A stretch of DNA of 60,570 nt from assembly GCA_000435075.1 (NCBI GenBank), contig FR890602.1:1-60570 (forward strand). Reading direction: 5' to 3'. The notes below the pieces were generated by a model. It was given only the letters and a program-made list of their open reading frames with translations, was not told the DNA's origin and did not search any database. Within the stretch, counting starts at the first letter, position 1. Every line of letters starts with the position of its first letter. A program made the position numbers and the translations under genes. Source of the DNA: Bacteroides sp. CAG:770 (GTDB lineage Bacteria > Bacteroidota > Bacteroidia > Bacteroidales > UBA932). This document shows positions 42,402 through 51,600 of this stretch, one piece after another.

Positions 42402-43562
42402 ATGGAAAAGGAAAGAGGCGTGGACAGACTGTCCAGATACATAATTTACGGAGTTGCCGCTGCCATAGCATTGGCGGCGGGCTGGTATTTCCGCAATGTC
42501 ATAATCTATGTCATTCTCGCGGCTGTGGTTTCACTGCTCGCAAAACCGGTCATGAACCTGCTCCGCCATGTCACAATCAGGAAAAAGTCAATGCCGGACT
42601 GGCTCCAGGCCGTCCTTGTCATAGTCTTCATCCTGAGCATCTTCCTTGTCATCTTCACCCAGGTTATCCCTGTCGTGGTCGGCATCGTCCAGAAGATTTT
42701 CGACAATCTTTCGGCATCCGACTACTCCCTTCCGGTGGACACCTATACGGCTTCCGTCAATGCCGTAAATGCCTGGATGATATCGCATTTCCCTCAGTTT
42801 GGACCTGATTTCAGGATTGAAAGCGCCATAGGTTCTTTCCTCCGCAAGACATTCGACCTGACATCTCTTTCATCATTGATAGAATACATCGCCTCCTTCT
42901 TCGTTTCTTTCGGAGTCGGCATCTTTTCGGTGGTGTTCATTTCTTTCTTTTTCATCAAGGACCCTATGCTTTTCCGCAAGATTGTCGGGGCTCTCGTTCC
43001 TGATCGTATCGAACACAAGGTAATTGACGCCATCGGTGACATTGAACATCTCCTCTCAAGATATTTCGTCGGGCTTCTCGTGGAGGTCATCGGTGTGGCT
43101 GTCCTGAACTTCCTGTTCCTATGGCTCATCGCCCGTATCGGATTCAACGCCGCCATAGGTATCGCGTTCATCACCGGTATTCTCAACATTATTCCTTATG
43201 TGGGACCTCTTGTCGGCACTGTCATCGGTACTATTCTCGCTACCGTCCTGAAGTTCAGCGCTGCCGGATTGACAATACATTTCTGGGGTTTCGTCCTCGT
43301 GCTCCTGGCCCTGTTCATGGTTACCCAGCTTGTGGACAATTTCCTGTTCCAGCCGCTGATTTACTCGACCAGCATCAAGGCCAGCCCTCTCGAGATTTTC
43401 ATTGTCCTGCTCATAGCCGGCAATACAGCGGGAGTCCTCGGAATGCTTGTCGCCATTCCTGCCTATACAGTTATCAGAGTTGTTGCCGGCCATTTCTTCG
43501 GAGACATCAAGGCAATCCGGCGTCTGATTCCTGACAGTGAGCGGTTTGTAGAAGATAATTAA
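42402..43562 (+). CDS. AI-2E/PerM-family transporter
   Basis: Permease of 386 residues with about seven to eight helices. Features of the family are the N-terminal hairpin 'FRNVIIYVILAAVVSLLAK', a soluble amphipathic middle part (about 100-170), and a C-terminal block with 'GILNIIPYVGPLVGTVIG' and 'VDNFLFQPLIYS'. Members have been linked to autoinducer-2 export, ion exchange or peptide tolerance, so the substrate here is open. The basic N-terminus (MEKERGVDRLSRY) fits the family start. The alpha/beta hydrolase starts 45 bp downstream. Confidence 0.9.
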   Translation: MEKERGVDRLSRYIIYGVAAAIALAAGWYFRNVIIYVILAAVVSLLAKPVMNLLRHVTIRKKSMPDWLQAVLVIVFILSIFLVIFTQVIPVVVGIVQKIFDNLSASDYSLPVDTYTASVNAVNAWMISHFPQFGPDFRIESAIGSFLRKTFDLTSLSSLIEYIASFFVSFGVGIFSVVFISFFFIKDPMLFRKIVGALVPDRIEHKVIDAIGDIEHLLSRYFVGLLVEVIGVAVLNFLFLWLIARIGFNAAIGIAFITGILNIIPYVGPLVGTVIGTILATVLKFSAAGLTIHFWGFVLVLLALFMVTQLVDNFLFQPLIYSTSIKASPLEIFIVLLIAGNTAGVLGMLVAIPAYTVIRVVAGHFFGDIKAIRRLIPDSERFVEDN

Positions 43563-43607
43563 CAATATCCGGCGGCGCGCTAGCTGCCGGTCTTAAATTT
43601 TATACAT

Positions 43608-44588
43608 ATGAAAAAGTATTTTGCTTCAATATTGGCGGCGGTAGTGCTGGTGTTAATGTCAATGCCGGCGTATGCAGCCAAGAAGAACAAATGGACAGCA
43701 AAGGATGTCCCTCTGGCTGAGCCGACTGCGACTTACATGTTTGCCCACAGGGACACCTGTGACCTGTTCCTGGATTATTACAAGGCAACCTCAGGCAGTG
43801 CAACTGAGATTGGCGGCAAGAAGAAACCTGCCATAATCTTCTCCTTCGGCGGCGGATTCGTGAGCGGAAACAGGGACAAGCCTCATTACCAGCAGTGGAT
43901 AAAGCAGCTCAATGACAATGGCTATCCTGTTTTCTCCATTGACTACCGCCTCGGTCTCAAGGGCCAAAGCGTCAAGGGAGTCAAGATGATAGGTGCCATA
44001 AAGCATTCCATTTATATCGGTGTCGAGGACCTGTACTCCGCTACCGATTACATTCTCAAGCACGCCGTTGAATTCGGTGTCCAGCCGGACAACCTCGTGA
44101 TTTCAGGGTCTTCCGCCGGTGCCATCATCGCCCTCCAGGCCGAGTACAACTTGTGTAACGGTTATGCGCCTTCGTCAATGCTGCCTTCTGATTTCAGATA
44201 TGCAGGAGTCATCTCGTTCTCAGGAGCAATTTTCTCTACTCACGGCAAGGTTAAATATGCCTCTGCTCCTGCACCTCAGCTCCTTCTTCACGGCACCGCA
44301 GACCGTGTCGTGACTTACAAGTCCATCCGCGTATTCAATCTCGGTCTCTTCGGCTCATCCAAGATAGCCCATCGCCTGGACAAGAAAGGCTATCCTTATA
44401 CCATAGTCCGCTACGTGGACCATACCCATGATATCGCGGATCTCATGTATTACACAGTCCCTGAGCAACTTCGTTTCCTGGAGGAGTCAGTTGTAAAGAA
44501 AACCGGACGCAGTTCCGACATCATTCTCGATGACCCTGCCATCCCTGTGGACAATACCCTCCGCACCTTGGGCGACCTGTACAAGTAG
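43608..44588 (+). CDS. Exported alpha/beta hydrolase
   Basis: Secreted or periplasmic esterase-type enzyme of 326 residues with a signal peptide (cleavage after AYA, about residue 23). The oxyanion region 'IFSFGGGFVSGNRD', the nucleophile elbow 'VISGSSAGAIIAL' (Ser), the acid region 'LLLHGTADRVVTY' (Asp) and a C-terminal His in 'YVDHTHDIAD' make a complete triad. It resembles the alpha/beta hydrolase-3/BD-FAE esterase group that can remove acetyl groups from sugars or act on other esters. The substrate is not visible. It is followed by a long terminator hairpin. Confidence 0.85.
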   Translation: MKKYFASILAAVVLVLMSMPAYAAKKNKWTAKDVPLAEPTATYMFAHRDTCDLFLDYYKATSGSATEIGGKKKPAIIFSFGGGFVSGNRDKPHYQQWIKQLNDNGYPVFSIDYRLGLKGQSVKGVKMIGAIKHSIYIGVEDLYSATDYILKHAVEFGVQPDNLVISGSSAGAIIALQAEYNLCNGYAPSSMLPSDFRYAGVISFSGAIFSTHGKVKYASAPAPQLLLHGTADRVVTYKSIRVFNLGLFGSSKIAHRLDKKGYPYTIVRYVDHTHDIADLMYYTVPEQLRFLEESVVKKTGRSSDIILDDPAIPVDNTLRTLGDLYK

Positions 44589-44629
44589 GATTCTGTCAAT
44601 GACAGCCTGCTGTCAGAAGTCGGAAATAC

Positions 44630-44670
44630 AATAAGTCCCGGCCATGTTCTTCACGTGACCGGGACTTATT
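44630..44670. terminator. Bidirectional terminator between hydrolase and nucleoside phosphorylase
   Basis: A perfect 12-bp stem (aataagtcccgg at 44630-44641 with ccgggacttatt at 44659-44670) has a 17-nt loop and lies between convergent genes. A-rich and T-rich flanks on both sides fit a two-way terminator. Confidence 0.75.
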
Positions 44671-44708
44671 CGATTCTGCTTCCAGGGCTTGTCTGCCTGG
44701 AAATGGAC

Positions 44709-45587
44709 TTACTTTATGGCAGCCATCCTGTCAAGAGCGAGCTCTACCAGCTGGCGGACCATCGGCTTGTAGTCAGGATTGCTGTTCTGGAGGTATCTGT
44801 TGGCAATGGCGCAGCAGACGGTACCTGCCTGATGTCCCAGATGTGCGGACAGACCGGCGACAGCCGAACTCTCCATCTCGAAATTGGTGATGCGATAATC
44901 ACCGAATCTGAAGGACTCGAAAGAATCGAGCATGTCAGGCATTGCGAGAGGAACTCTCACGACACGTCCCTGAGGACCATAAAATCCCTGTGCTGAAATG
45001 GTTACGCCTCTTACTGTGCAGTCTTTGAAAGCCTCGATAAGTTTGTCTCCGGCCTTCACGAAATAAGGCGAGCCGAGATTGCAGTTCCAGTGTGTATGCA
45101 CCTTGAACGCATCCTCCATGGCAGAGATGTTAATCTTGTCGCGGTCCGCATACCAGTTGAGAAGACCGTCGCAGCCGACAGAAACTTCTGAGAAGATGAA
45201 AGAACCGATAGGAATGTCAGGCTGGATCGCACCGCTCGTACCTATACGGAGAATTGTCAATGTCCTGTGCTCAGGCTTGACCTCCCTGGTCTTGAAATCG
45301 ACATTGGCAAGAGCATCAAGCTCGGTGAGGACAATGTCAATGTTATCTGTACCTATACCTGTGGAAAGAACAGTAATGCGCTCTCCATGATACTTTCCGG
45401 TGATGGAAACGAACTCTCTGGAAGCATGTCTGAATTCCTTTTCCTCGAGGAATTCGCCTACCATATCGACACGGCCCGGATCTCCTACAAGGATGACCTT
45501 GTCCGCAAGTTCTTCTGGTTTCAGATGAATGTGGAAAACTGATCCGTCATCATTGATAATCAATTCTGATTCAGGTATTCTAGCCAT
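44709..45587 (-). CDS. Nucleoside phosphorylase, uridine phosphorylase-like
   Basis: Enzyme of 292 residues of the PNP/UDP superfamily, which splits nucleosides with phosphate. It has 'VILVGDPGRVDMV' (phosphate loop), 'TVLSTGIGTDNIDIVLTEL', 'LRIGTSGAIQPDIPIG' and 'ITNFEMESSAVAGLSAHLG' with the ribose-binding Met-Glu pair. The start at 45587 (MARIPESELI) is preferred over 45599 because it begins the conserved N-terminus. Uridine is the likely base by overall resemblance, but this is not certain. It stands alone downstream of the phosphatase at 45738, after a 150-bp gap. Confidence 0.88.
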   Translation of the reverse strand: MARIPESELIINDDGSVFHIHLKPEELADKVILVGDPGRVDMVGEFLEEKEFRHASREFVSITGKYHGERITVLSTGIGTDNIDIVLTELDALANVDFKTREVKPEHRTLTILRIGTSGAIQPDIPIGSFIFSEVSVGCDGLLNWYADRDKINISAMEDAFKVHTHWNCNLGSPYFVKAGDKLIEAFKDCTVRGVTISAQGFYGPQGRVVRVPLAMPDMLDSFESFRFGDYRITNFEMESSAVAGLSAHLGHQAGTVCCAIANRYLQNSNPDYKPMVRQLVELALDRMAAIK

Positions 45588-45737
45588 AATAAATATCATT
45601 TGCGAGGAGACTCCAGGTCCTTGCTGTTATTTTAAAGGGTTTCAACGCGCCTGGCCGCTTTGGGGTCGCCCCGGCAATCCGAAGAGTGCTGTCACATGGC
45701 GGCCTAAAAAAGTATGAAAGCGCTAATTTAAAACTTT

Positions 45738-46400
45738 TTAATCGTTTTGCAAAATGAAGCTTGCCAGCTCCTCGGCATTGTCAGCGATTTTCCACGGCTT
45801 CCCGGCCTCAAGTTCCTCCCTGGAACGGAAGCCCCAGGTAACACCTACTGTACGCACGGCAGCATTGGCCCCGGTCTGCATATCCACGTCAGAATCACCG
45901 ACATACATCACCTCGTCGATCTTGATGTCAGGCCTTTCCGCCATAATCTGATGGACGATTGCCGGATCCGGCTTGATAGGCTGTCCCTCACGCTGTCCGA
46001 GAATTTTGAGGAACTTGACATCGCCGAAGAAATGGCGGATAAGTTTCTCTGCTCCCTCCTGATATTTGTTTGAGGCCAATGCCGGGATGACGCCCGCCCC
46101 TGTTATCTTATGGAGCATGTCAATGATTCCCGGATAGGGGAGTGTATCGTCACACATGTGTGCGTCATAGTATCCCAAGAAAAGTTCAGCCATCCTCTTG
46201 ACTGTATCCTCAGTCGCTTTTCCCTCTGGGACGGCACCTCTGAAAAGATTGTAGATGCCCCTTCCGCACAATTTATAATAGTCATTGATGGGCCTTTCTG
46301 GAAAACCGCACTCTCTCAAGGCGAAATTCGTCGCGTGCCCCAGGTCCTTGACCGTGTCCAGAAGAGTACCGTCAAGGTCGAAAATTACAAGTTTTGTCAT
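45738..46400 (-). CDS. HAD-family phosphoglycolate phosphatase-like protein
   Basis: Phosphatase of 220 residues. Motif I is 'VIFDLDGTLLDTVKDLG', a textbook Gph N-terminus; motif II lies in 'PALASNKYQEG', motif III in 'PIKPDPAIVHQIM', and motif IV in 'VMYVGDSDVDMQTG', followed by 'TVGVTWGFRSREEL' as in Gph. It starts 2 bp after the ClpC stop and is therefore co-transcribed. It probably removes 2-phosphoglycolate or another small phosphoester; specificity is inferred. Confidence 0.85.
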   Translation of the reverse strand: MTKLVIFDLDGTLLDTVKDLGHATNFALRECGFPERPINDYYKLCGRGIYNLFRGAVPEGKATEDTVKRMAELFLGYYDAHMCDDTLPYPGIIDMLHKITGAGVIPALASNKYQEGAEKLIRHFFGDVKFLKILGQREGQPIKPDPAIVHQIMAERPDIKIDEVMYVGDSDVDMQTGANAAVRTVGVTWGFRSREELEAGKPWKIADNAEELASFILQND

Positions 46401-46402
46401 TT

Positions 46403-48757
46403 CTATATGAATTTTTCAGCAGGCTCTGCTGCTGTCTTTTTGCTTACGTTCACCATAACTATCGTATCCGTCTTTTCCTTGTTCAGAACCAGTTTTATCG
46501 GACATCCGCCCATTTCAGGAGACTCTCCAGAGGTGGCCTTGCATGCGATAATGAACTCTGACACAGGGGCTTCGATATACTTTACGATAGCACGCTTGAG
46601 AGGTCTTGCGCCATAGGCCGGGTCGAATCCCTCCTCCGCCACGAAGTTCTTTACGGAAGCCGGAACCGTGATAGGATAACCTGCCTCGGCCGACCTCTTT
46701 TTCAGATCCCTCAGCTCGATGTCCACAATCCTTGTCATGTCTTCCTTTCCGAGTTCGTGGAAGAATATCTTTTCATCCACCCTGTTCATGAACTCAGGAG
46801 GAAAGACCTTGCGGACCGCCTTTTCCAGCACCATCTGTCTATTGGTCTCCACTTTGCGCCCCGCTGTACTGAAACCGATACCCCTTCCGTATTCCTGAAT
46901 GTCACGGCTTCCCACATTTGAGGTCATTATGATGATTGTGTTCTTGAAACTTACAGTGCGTCCCTCGCTGTCCGTGAGACGTCCGTCATCCATCACCTGA
47001 AGCAGAATGTTGAAAATGTCCGGATGTGCCTTCTCTATCTCGTCCAGCAATACGACACAGTATGGTTTTCTGCGCACCTTCTCGCTGAGTTGTCCGCCTT
47101 CCTCATATCCGACATATCCCGGAGGCGCTCCGATCAGCCTTGATACGGAGAACTTCTCCATGTATTCACTCATGTCGATTCTGACCATATTGTCCTTGGA
47201 ATCAAACAGATACTCGGCGAGGCACTTGGCCAGTTCCGTCTTGCCCACTCCTGTGGGGCCGAAAAACAGGAAAGACCCTATCGGCCTGTCCGGATCTTTC
47301 AGTCCGGCGCGGCTCCTCTGGATTGCGCTGACTATAGTGTCGATGGCCTCATCCTGCCCGATGATGCGTTCCTTGAGCCTCTCCCTCATGTGGAACAGTC
47401 TCACGCCTTCGGATTCCGCCACCTTGTTCACAGGAATTCCGGTTATTTTGGACACCACGGTAGCGATGTCTTCAGCATTGACAACTCCCTTTTTCGCTCC
47501 GGCCTTTATCCGGACCAGCGAACCTGCCTCATCCATCGCGTCGATTGCCTTGTCTGGAAGGAACTGGTCAGGCAAGTATCTGTCAGTCAGCCTCACACAG
47601 GCTTCGAGGGCTGCATCGTCATACTTGACGTTGTGATAACTCTCGTAACTTGACCTGAGGTTTTTCAGGATGGCCAGAGTCTGCGGAACGTCAGTCGGCT
47701 CCACCGTGATTTTCTGGAAACGCCTGTCCAGAGCCCCGTTCTTCTCCACGATTTTCGTGAACTCGTCCAGCGTGGTCGCGCCGATACATTGGATCTCGCC
47801 GCGGGCCAATGCCGGTTTGAGCATGTTCGCCGCGTCCAGACTGCCCTGACCGCCGCCGGCACCCACGATCGTATGGAATTCATCAATGAAAAGGATGATG
47901 TCTGGATTCTTGCTTGCAGCATTGATGATGGACTTTATCCTCTTTTCGAAATCTCCGCGGTACTTTGTACCAGCGACTACGGAAGCGATGTCCAGCGATA
48001 TGATGCGTTTCTTTGCCAATGCCGGAGAAATCTTGCCCTGGGCTATCTGCAACGCGATTCCTTCCACGATTGCCGACTTTCCGACACCCGGCTCTCCGAT
48101 AATCATAGGATTGTTCTTTTTCCTCCTGCCGAGAATCTCGATGATGCGGGAAATCTCCCGCTCCCTGCCGATGACAGAATCCAGTTTCCCCTCGAGCGCA
48201 GCCTTGGTAAGGTCAATGCCGAATTCCGTGATATCCTGAGTTTTTTCCGCCGTGGCGGACGCCCCGTCATTCGTTCCGTCCTCCTCCTTGTCATCCTCGA
48301 TCGGATCTTTCGGAACAAGCATTCCGTTCTGCTCCATATATGCCAGAACCTTGGCATAGTCAATATCTATGTTTCTCAGATAGGCTATGCCGTAACTTCC
48401 TGAAACTCTGCACAATGCCAGCAGGAGATGCGTCGGTCTGGCCAGACGGTCCTTAAGTTTCGTGGCCTCCATCAGAGTTATTCCGAGCAGATTCTGAGTG
48501 ATTTTGGAAAAAGTCACCTGCTCAAGCTGGGAATAGGACAATGCCTCATTGGTATTGATCCTGTTGTCAATGAATTTCTTCATTGACTCGAAGTTGGTCC
48601 CCAATGCCTCCAAAGTGCGGCACGCGTCGTTGTCCCCATGGCGCAGCAGGCCCAGAAAAAGATGGTCCGGGCCAATGCCGTAGCTTCCCGTCCTCAGCGC
48701 TTCCTCCCTGGAGTATTTGATGATTATGTCAAGTTCTTCCGATATCTTCAATTCCAT
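46403..48757 (-). CDS. ClpC/ClpA-type AAA+ unfoldase lacking the M domain
   Basis: ATP-dependent unfoldase of 784 residues. The N-terminal Clp_N repeats (about 1-145) start 'MELKISEELDIIIKYSREEA'; the frame also opens at 48793. AAA module 1 has Walker A GEPGVGKSA, and module 2 has GPTGVGKTE. Between them, 'DEAGSLVRIKAGAKKGVVNAEDI' runs straight from the end of module 1 to the start of module 2. The coiled-coil M domain with the UVR-like motif of ClpC is therefore missing, giving a ClpA-like layout. 'GRGIGFSTAG' is a plausible ClpP-binding loop. A strong promoter lies upstream, and gph follows after 2 bp. Confidence 0.88.
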   Translation of the reverse strand: MELKISEELDIIIKYSREEALRTGSYGIGPDHLFLGLLRHGDNDACRTLEALGTNFESMKKFIDNRINTNEALSYSQLEQVTFSKITQNLLGITLMEATKLKDRLARPTHLLLALCRVSGSYGIAYLRNIDIDYAKVLAYMEQNGMLVPKDPIEDDKEEDGTNDGASATAEKTQDITEFGIDLTKAALEGKLDSVIGREREISRIIEILGRRKKNNPMIIGEPGVGKSAIVEGIALQIAQGKISPALAKKRIISLDIASVVAGTKYRGDFEKRIKSIINAASKNPDIILFIDEFHTIVGAGGGQGSLDAANMLKPALARGEIQCIGATTLDEFTKIVEKNGALDRRFQKITVEPTDVPQTLAILKNLRSSYESYHNVKYDDAALEACVRLTDRYLPDQFLPDKAIDAMDEAGSLVRIKAGAKKGVVNAEDIATVVSKITGIPVNKVAESEGVRLFHMRERLKERIIGQDEAIDTIVSAIQRSRAGLKDPDRPIGSFLFFGPTGVGKTELAKCLAEYLFDSKDNMVRIDMSEYMEKFSVSRLIGAPPGYVGYEEGGQLSEKVRRKPYCVVLLDEIEKAHPDIFNILLQVMDDGRLTDSEGRTVSFKNTIIIMTSNVGSRDIQEYGRGIGFSTAGRKVETNRQMVLEKAVRKVFPPEFMNRVDEKIFFHELGKEDMTRIVDIELRDLKKRSAEAGYPITVPASVKNFVAEEGFDPAYGARPLKRAIVKYIEAPVSEFIIACKATSGESPEMGGCPIKLVLNKEKTDTIVMVNVSKKTAAEPAEKFI

Positions 48758-48815
48758 ATTTTCCTGTTTTGTGCCTTGCAGGCGTGACGCCATAAGGCCT
48801 GATAGTCCGATATTA

Positions 48816-48847
48816 CAAAAATAACACCTTTACGGATAATGCGCAAA
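48816..48847 (-). promoter_or_regulatory. clpC-gph promoter
   Basis: Minus-strand TTTG (48844-48847), a 20-nt spacer and TATTTTTG (48816-48823) match the consensus. It lies about 59 bp before the ATG at 48757. Confidence 0.65.
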
Positions 48848-48886
48848 TGGCAAAGTCTGTCAGAGGGGCTGAAAAACGCCTTGTAT

Positions 48887-48917
48887 TTTGTCCGGAATTA
48901 AAAATTTATTAACTTTG
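48887..48917 (+). promoter_or_regulatory. gyrA promoter
   Basis: TTTG (48887-48890), a 19-nt spacer and TAACTTTG (48910-48917) match the consensus, 51 bp before the ATG at 48969. It is back-to-back with the clpC promoter, with 39 bp between them. Confidence 0.7.
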
Positions 48918-48968
48918 TATGCTTATATAGAAGCGGAATTTAGAACAGAAAACGTTAAAATTTGAAAG

Positions 48969-51575
48969 ATGGATAAAATGGAGGAGAATAAGAACGGGTC
49001 TGAAGTGCAGGAAGAGGGGACAGGAATGAAGGGGATCATCGAAGAAGTGAACATTGACCAGGAAATGAGGTCAGCATACATCGACTATTCGATGTCTGTC
49101 ATTGTGTCACGTGCGCTTCCGGATGCCAGAGACGGATTGAAACCGGTACAGAGACGTGTGCTTTTCGGAATGGAAGGTCTTGGCCTTGACTATTCCGGCC
49201 AGACGAAGAAATCAGCCAGAATCGTCGGTGAGGTGCTCGGTAAGTTCCATCCGCATGGAGACTCCAGCGTTTATGATGCCATGGCGAGATTGGCCCAGTG
49301 GTGGAACCAGAGATATCCTCTGGTTTACGGTCAGGGAAACTTCGGTTCCATGGACGGTGACCCTGTGGCAGCCATGCGATACACTGAGGCAAAATTAGAG
49401 AAACTTGCGAACGATGTCCTGGCAGACATGGACAAGGATACAGTCGATTTCCAGTTGAACTTCGACGATACTATACCTGAGCCGACAGTCCTTCCGACCA
49501 AGGCACCGCTCCTTTTGCTGAACGGATCGGCAGGTATTGCCGTAGGTATGGCCACAAACATGGCACCTCATAACCTCGGCGAGTGCTGCGATGCGATTTG
49601 TGCATATATCGACAACCCTGACATTGACACAGACGGCCTCATGAAGTATATCAAGGGACCGGATTTCCCTACCGGAGGTCTTATCCAGGGCATTCAGGGC
49701 ATCAAGGACGCTTATGAAACAGGACGAGGCAGAGTCGTGGTCCGTGCCAAGACGGAAATCGAAGTCGACAACAATGGCCGTGAGACCATCGTAGTAACCG
49801 AGATTCCTTACATGGTGAACAAGAAGGAAATGCTCGAGAAGATTGGCCAGATGGTCGATGACAAGAAAATCGAGGGCATTACCTATATGAACGATGAAAG
49901 TTCACGAGAAGGTATCCGTGTGATTTTCAGAGTAAAGCAGGGTGCGAACTCGAATGTCGTACTGAACACATTGTTCAAATACACCCCTCTCCAGTCAAGC
50001 TTTGCCATAAACAATGTGGCGCTCGTGAAGGGACGTCCTAGAACAATGACCCTCAAGGACATAATCAGAGTGTTCGTGGATTTCAGACACGACGTCATTG
50101 TCCGCAGGACCAAGTTCGAGCTTGAGAAGGCGAAGAAGAGAGCCCACATATTGGAAGGCTTGCTTAAGGCGATCGATGTCATTGACGAAATCATCAGAAT
50201 CATCAGAGCTTCCAAGAATGTGGATGAGGCCAGGACAACCCTCATGAGCACATTCGGATTCTCAGAGGCCCAGGCCAGCGCTATTGTCGAGATGAGACTC
50301 CGCCAGCTCACAGGACTCGAAAGGGAAAAGCTTCAGGCAGAATTCGACGAAATCGAGAAGTTCATCGCTTACTGCAACGATGTCCTTGCCAATGTTTCAA
50401 TGCAGATGGATATCATCAAACAGGAGACGATGGAACTCAAGGCGAAGTACGGAGACCCGAGAAGGTCAATGATAGTACCTTCAGCCGGAGAGTTCAGAGT
50501 AGAAGATTTCTATGCTGATGACGACATGGTCATCACCCTGTCACACTTCGGATATATAAAGAGAACCCCTCTCGCAGAGTACAAGACCCAGAACAGAGGC
50601 GGCGTCGGAATGAAGGGAAGCGCTACCAGAGATGACGACTTTATCGAGCATCTCTATGTTGCCAACATGCACAGCACGATGCTGTTCTTCACGGAACAGG
50701 GCAAGTGCTTCTGGCTCAAGGTATATGAGGTTCCGGAAGGCTCCCGCTCTACGAAGGGAAGGGCTATCCAGAACGTGCTCAGCATCCCTGACGACAAGAT
50801 CAAGGCCATCATCAATGTTCCTACATTGACCGATGAGGACTATATAAACAATCACTACATCATCCTCAGCACCAAGGAGGGAATCATCAAGAAGACCTCC
50901 CTCGAGGCTTACTCGAGACCTCGTGCGAAAGGTGTCAATGCCGTCAATGTCCGTGAGGGTGACGAACTCCTCGAGGCGATCCTTACAGACGGCAGGTCAG
51001 AGGTCCTTATCGCCAGCCGCAACGGCCGCTGCGTGAGGTTCGACGAGACTGACGCAAGACCTCTCGGAAGAACGGCTACCGGAGTACGTGGCATCAATCT
51101 TGATGAAGATGACTCTGCCATCGGTATGGTATGCTATGAGCCTGAGGCAGAAGATGCTGCAGAACACACATTGCTCGTTATCGGTGAGAAGGGTCTCGGA
51201 AAACGTACCGATTTCGAAGAATACCGCAAGACCAGCCGTGGCAGCAAGGGTGTCCGCACCATGAACATCACTGAAAAGACAGGAAAACTTGTAGCCATGA
51301 AGAACGTTACTGAGGACAACGACCTGCTTATCATCACACAGTCAGGACTGATCATCAGAATGGCTGTATCCGATATCGCTCAGTCAGGACGTAACACCCA
51401 GGGCGTTAAACTTATCAACATCAGGGACAACGACTCCATCGCTTCAGTTTCTGTCGTGGCGAAGAGCGAGGAAGACGAGCAGCCTGCGGCACCGGAGAAC
51501 GGGACAGCCGAGGGTATCCAGTCTGAAACTCCTGTAGAAGGGCAGGACGGACAGACTCCCGAAGTACAGGAATAA
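48969..51575 (+). CDS. gyrA: DNA gyrase subunit A
   Basis: Type II topoisomerase subunit of 868 residues that breaks and rejoins DNA. The winged-helix domain has 'SALPDARDG'-type start (SRALPDARDGLKPVQRR) and the catalytic Tyr at residue 138 in 'AAMRYTEAKL'. The quinolone-resistance region reads 'HPHGDSSVYDAMARL', with Ser99 and Asp103 at the positions of E. coli Ser83 and Asp87, so no common resistance change is present. The C-terminal beta-pinwheel carries the GyrA box-like 'QNRGGVGMKG', supporting gyrase rather than topo IV. The last ~35 residues are an acidic, low-complexity tail. Confidence 0.96.
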   Translation: MDKMEENKNGSEVQEEGTGMKGIIEEVNIDQEMRSAYIDYSMSVIVSRALPDARDGLKPVQRRVLFGMEGLGLDYSGQTKKSARIVGEVLGKFHPHGDSSVYDAMARLAQWWNQRYPLVYGQGNFGSMDGDPVAAMRYTEAKLEKLANDVLADMDKDTVDFQLNFDDTIPEPTVLPTKAPLLLLNGSAGIAVGMATNMAPHNLGECCDAICAYIDNPDIDTDGLMKYIKGPDFPTGGLIQGIQGIKDAYETGRGRVVVRAKTEIEVDNNGRETIVVTEIPYMVNKKEMLEKIGQMVDDKKIEGITYMNDESSREGIRVIFRVKQGANSNVVLNTLFKYTPLQSSFAINNVALVKGRPRTMTLKDIIRVFVDFRHDVIVRRTKFELEKAKKRAHILEGLLKAIDVIDEIIRIIRASKNVDEARTTLMSTFGFSEAQASAIVEMRLRQLTGLEREKLQAEFDEIEKFIAYCNDVLANVSMQMDIIKQETMELKAKYGDPRRSMIVPSAGEFRVEDFYADDDMVITLSHFGYIKRTPLAEYKTQNRGGVGMKGSATRDDDFIEHLYVANMHSTMLFFTEQGKCFWLKVYEVPEGSRSTKGRAIQNVLSIPDDKIKAIINVPTLTDEDYINNHYIILSTKEGIIKKTSLEAYSRPRAKGVNAVNVREGDELLEAILTDGRSEVLIASRNGRCVRFDETDARPLGRTATGVRGINLDEDDSAIGMVCYEPEAEDAAEHTLLVIGEKGLGKRTDFEEYRKTSRGSKGVRTMNITEKTGKLVAMKNVTEDNDLLIITQSGLIIRMAVSDIAQSGRNTQGVKLINIRDNDSIASVSVVAKSEEDEQPAAPENGTAEGIQSETPVEGQDGQTPEVQE

Positions 51576-51600
51576 CAAATATTAAACATAACTATTGCGT

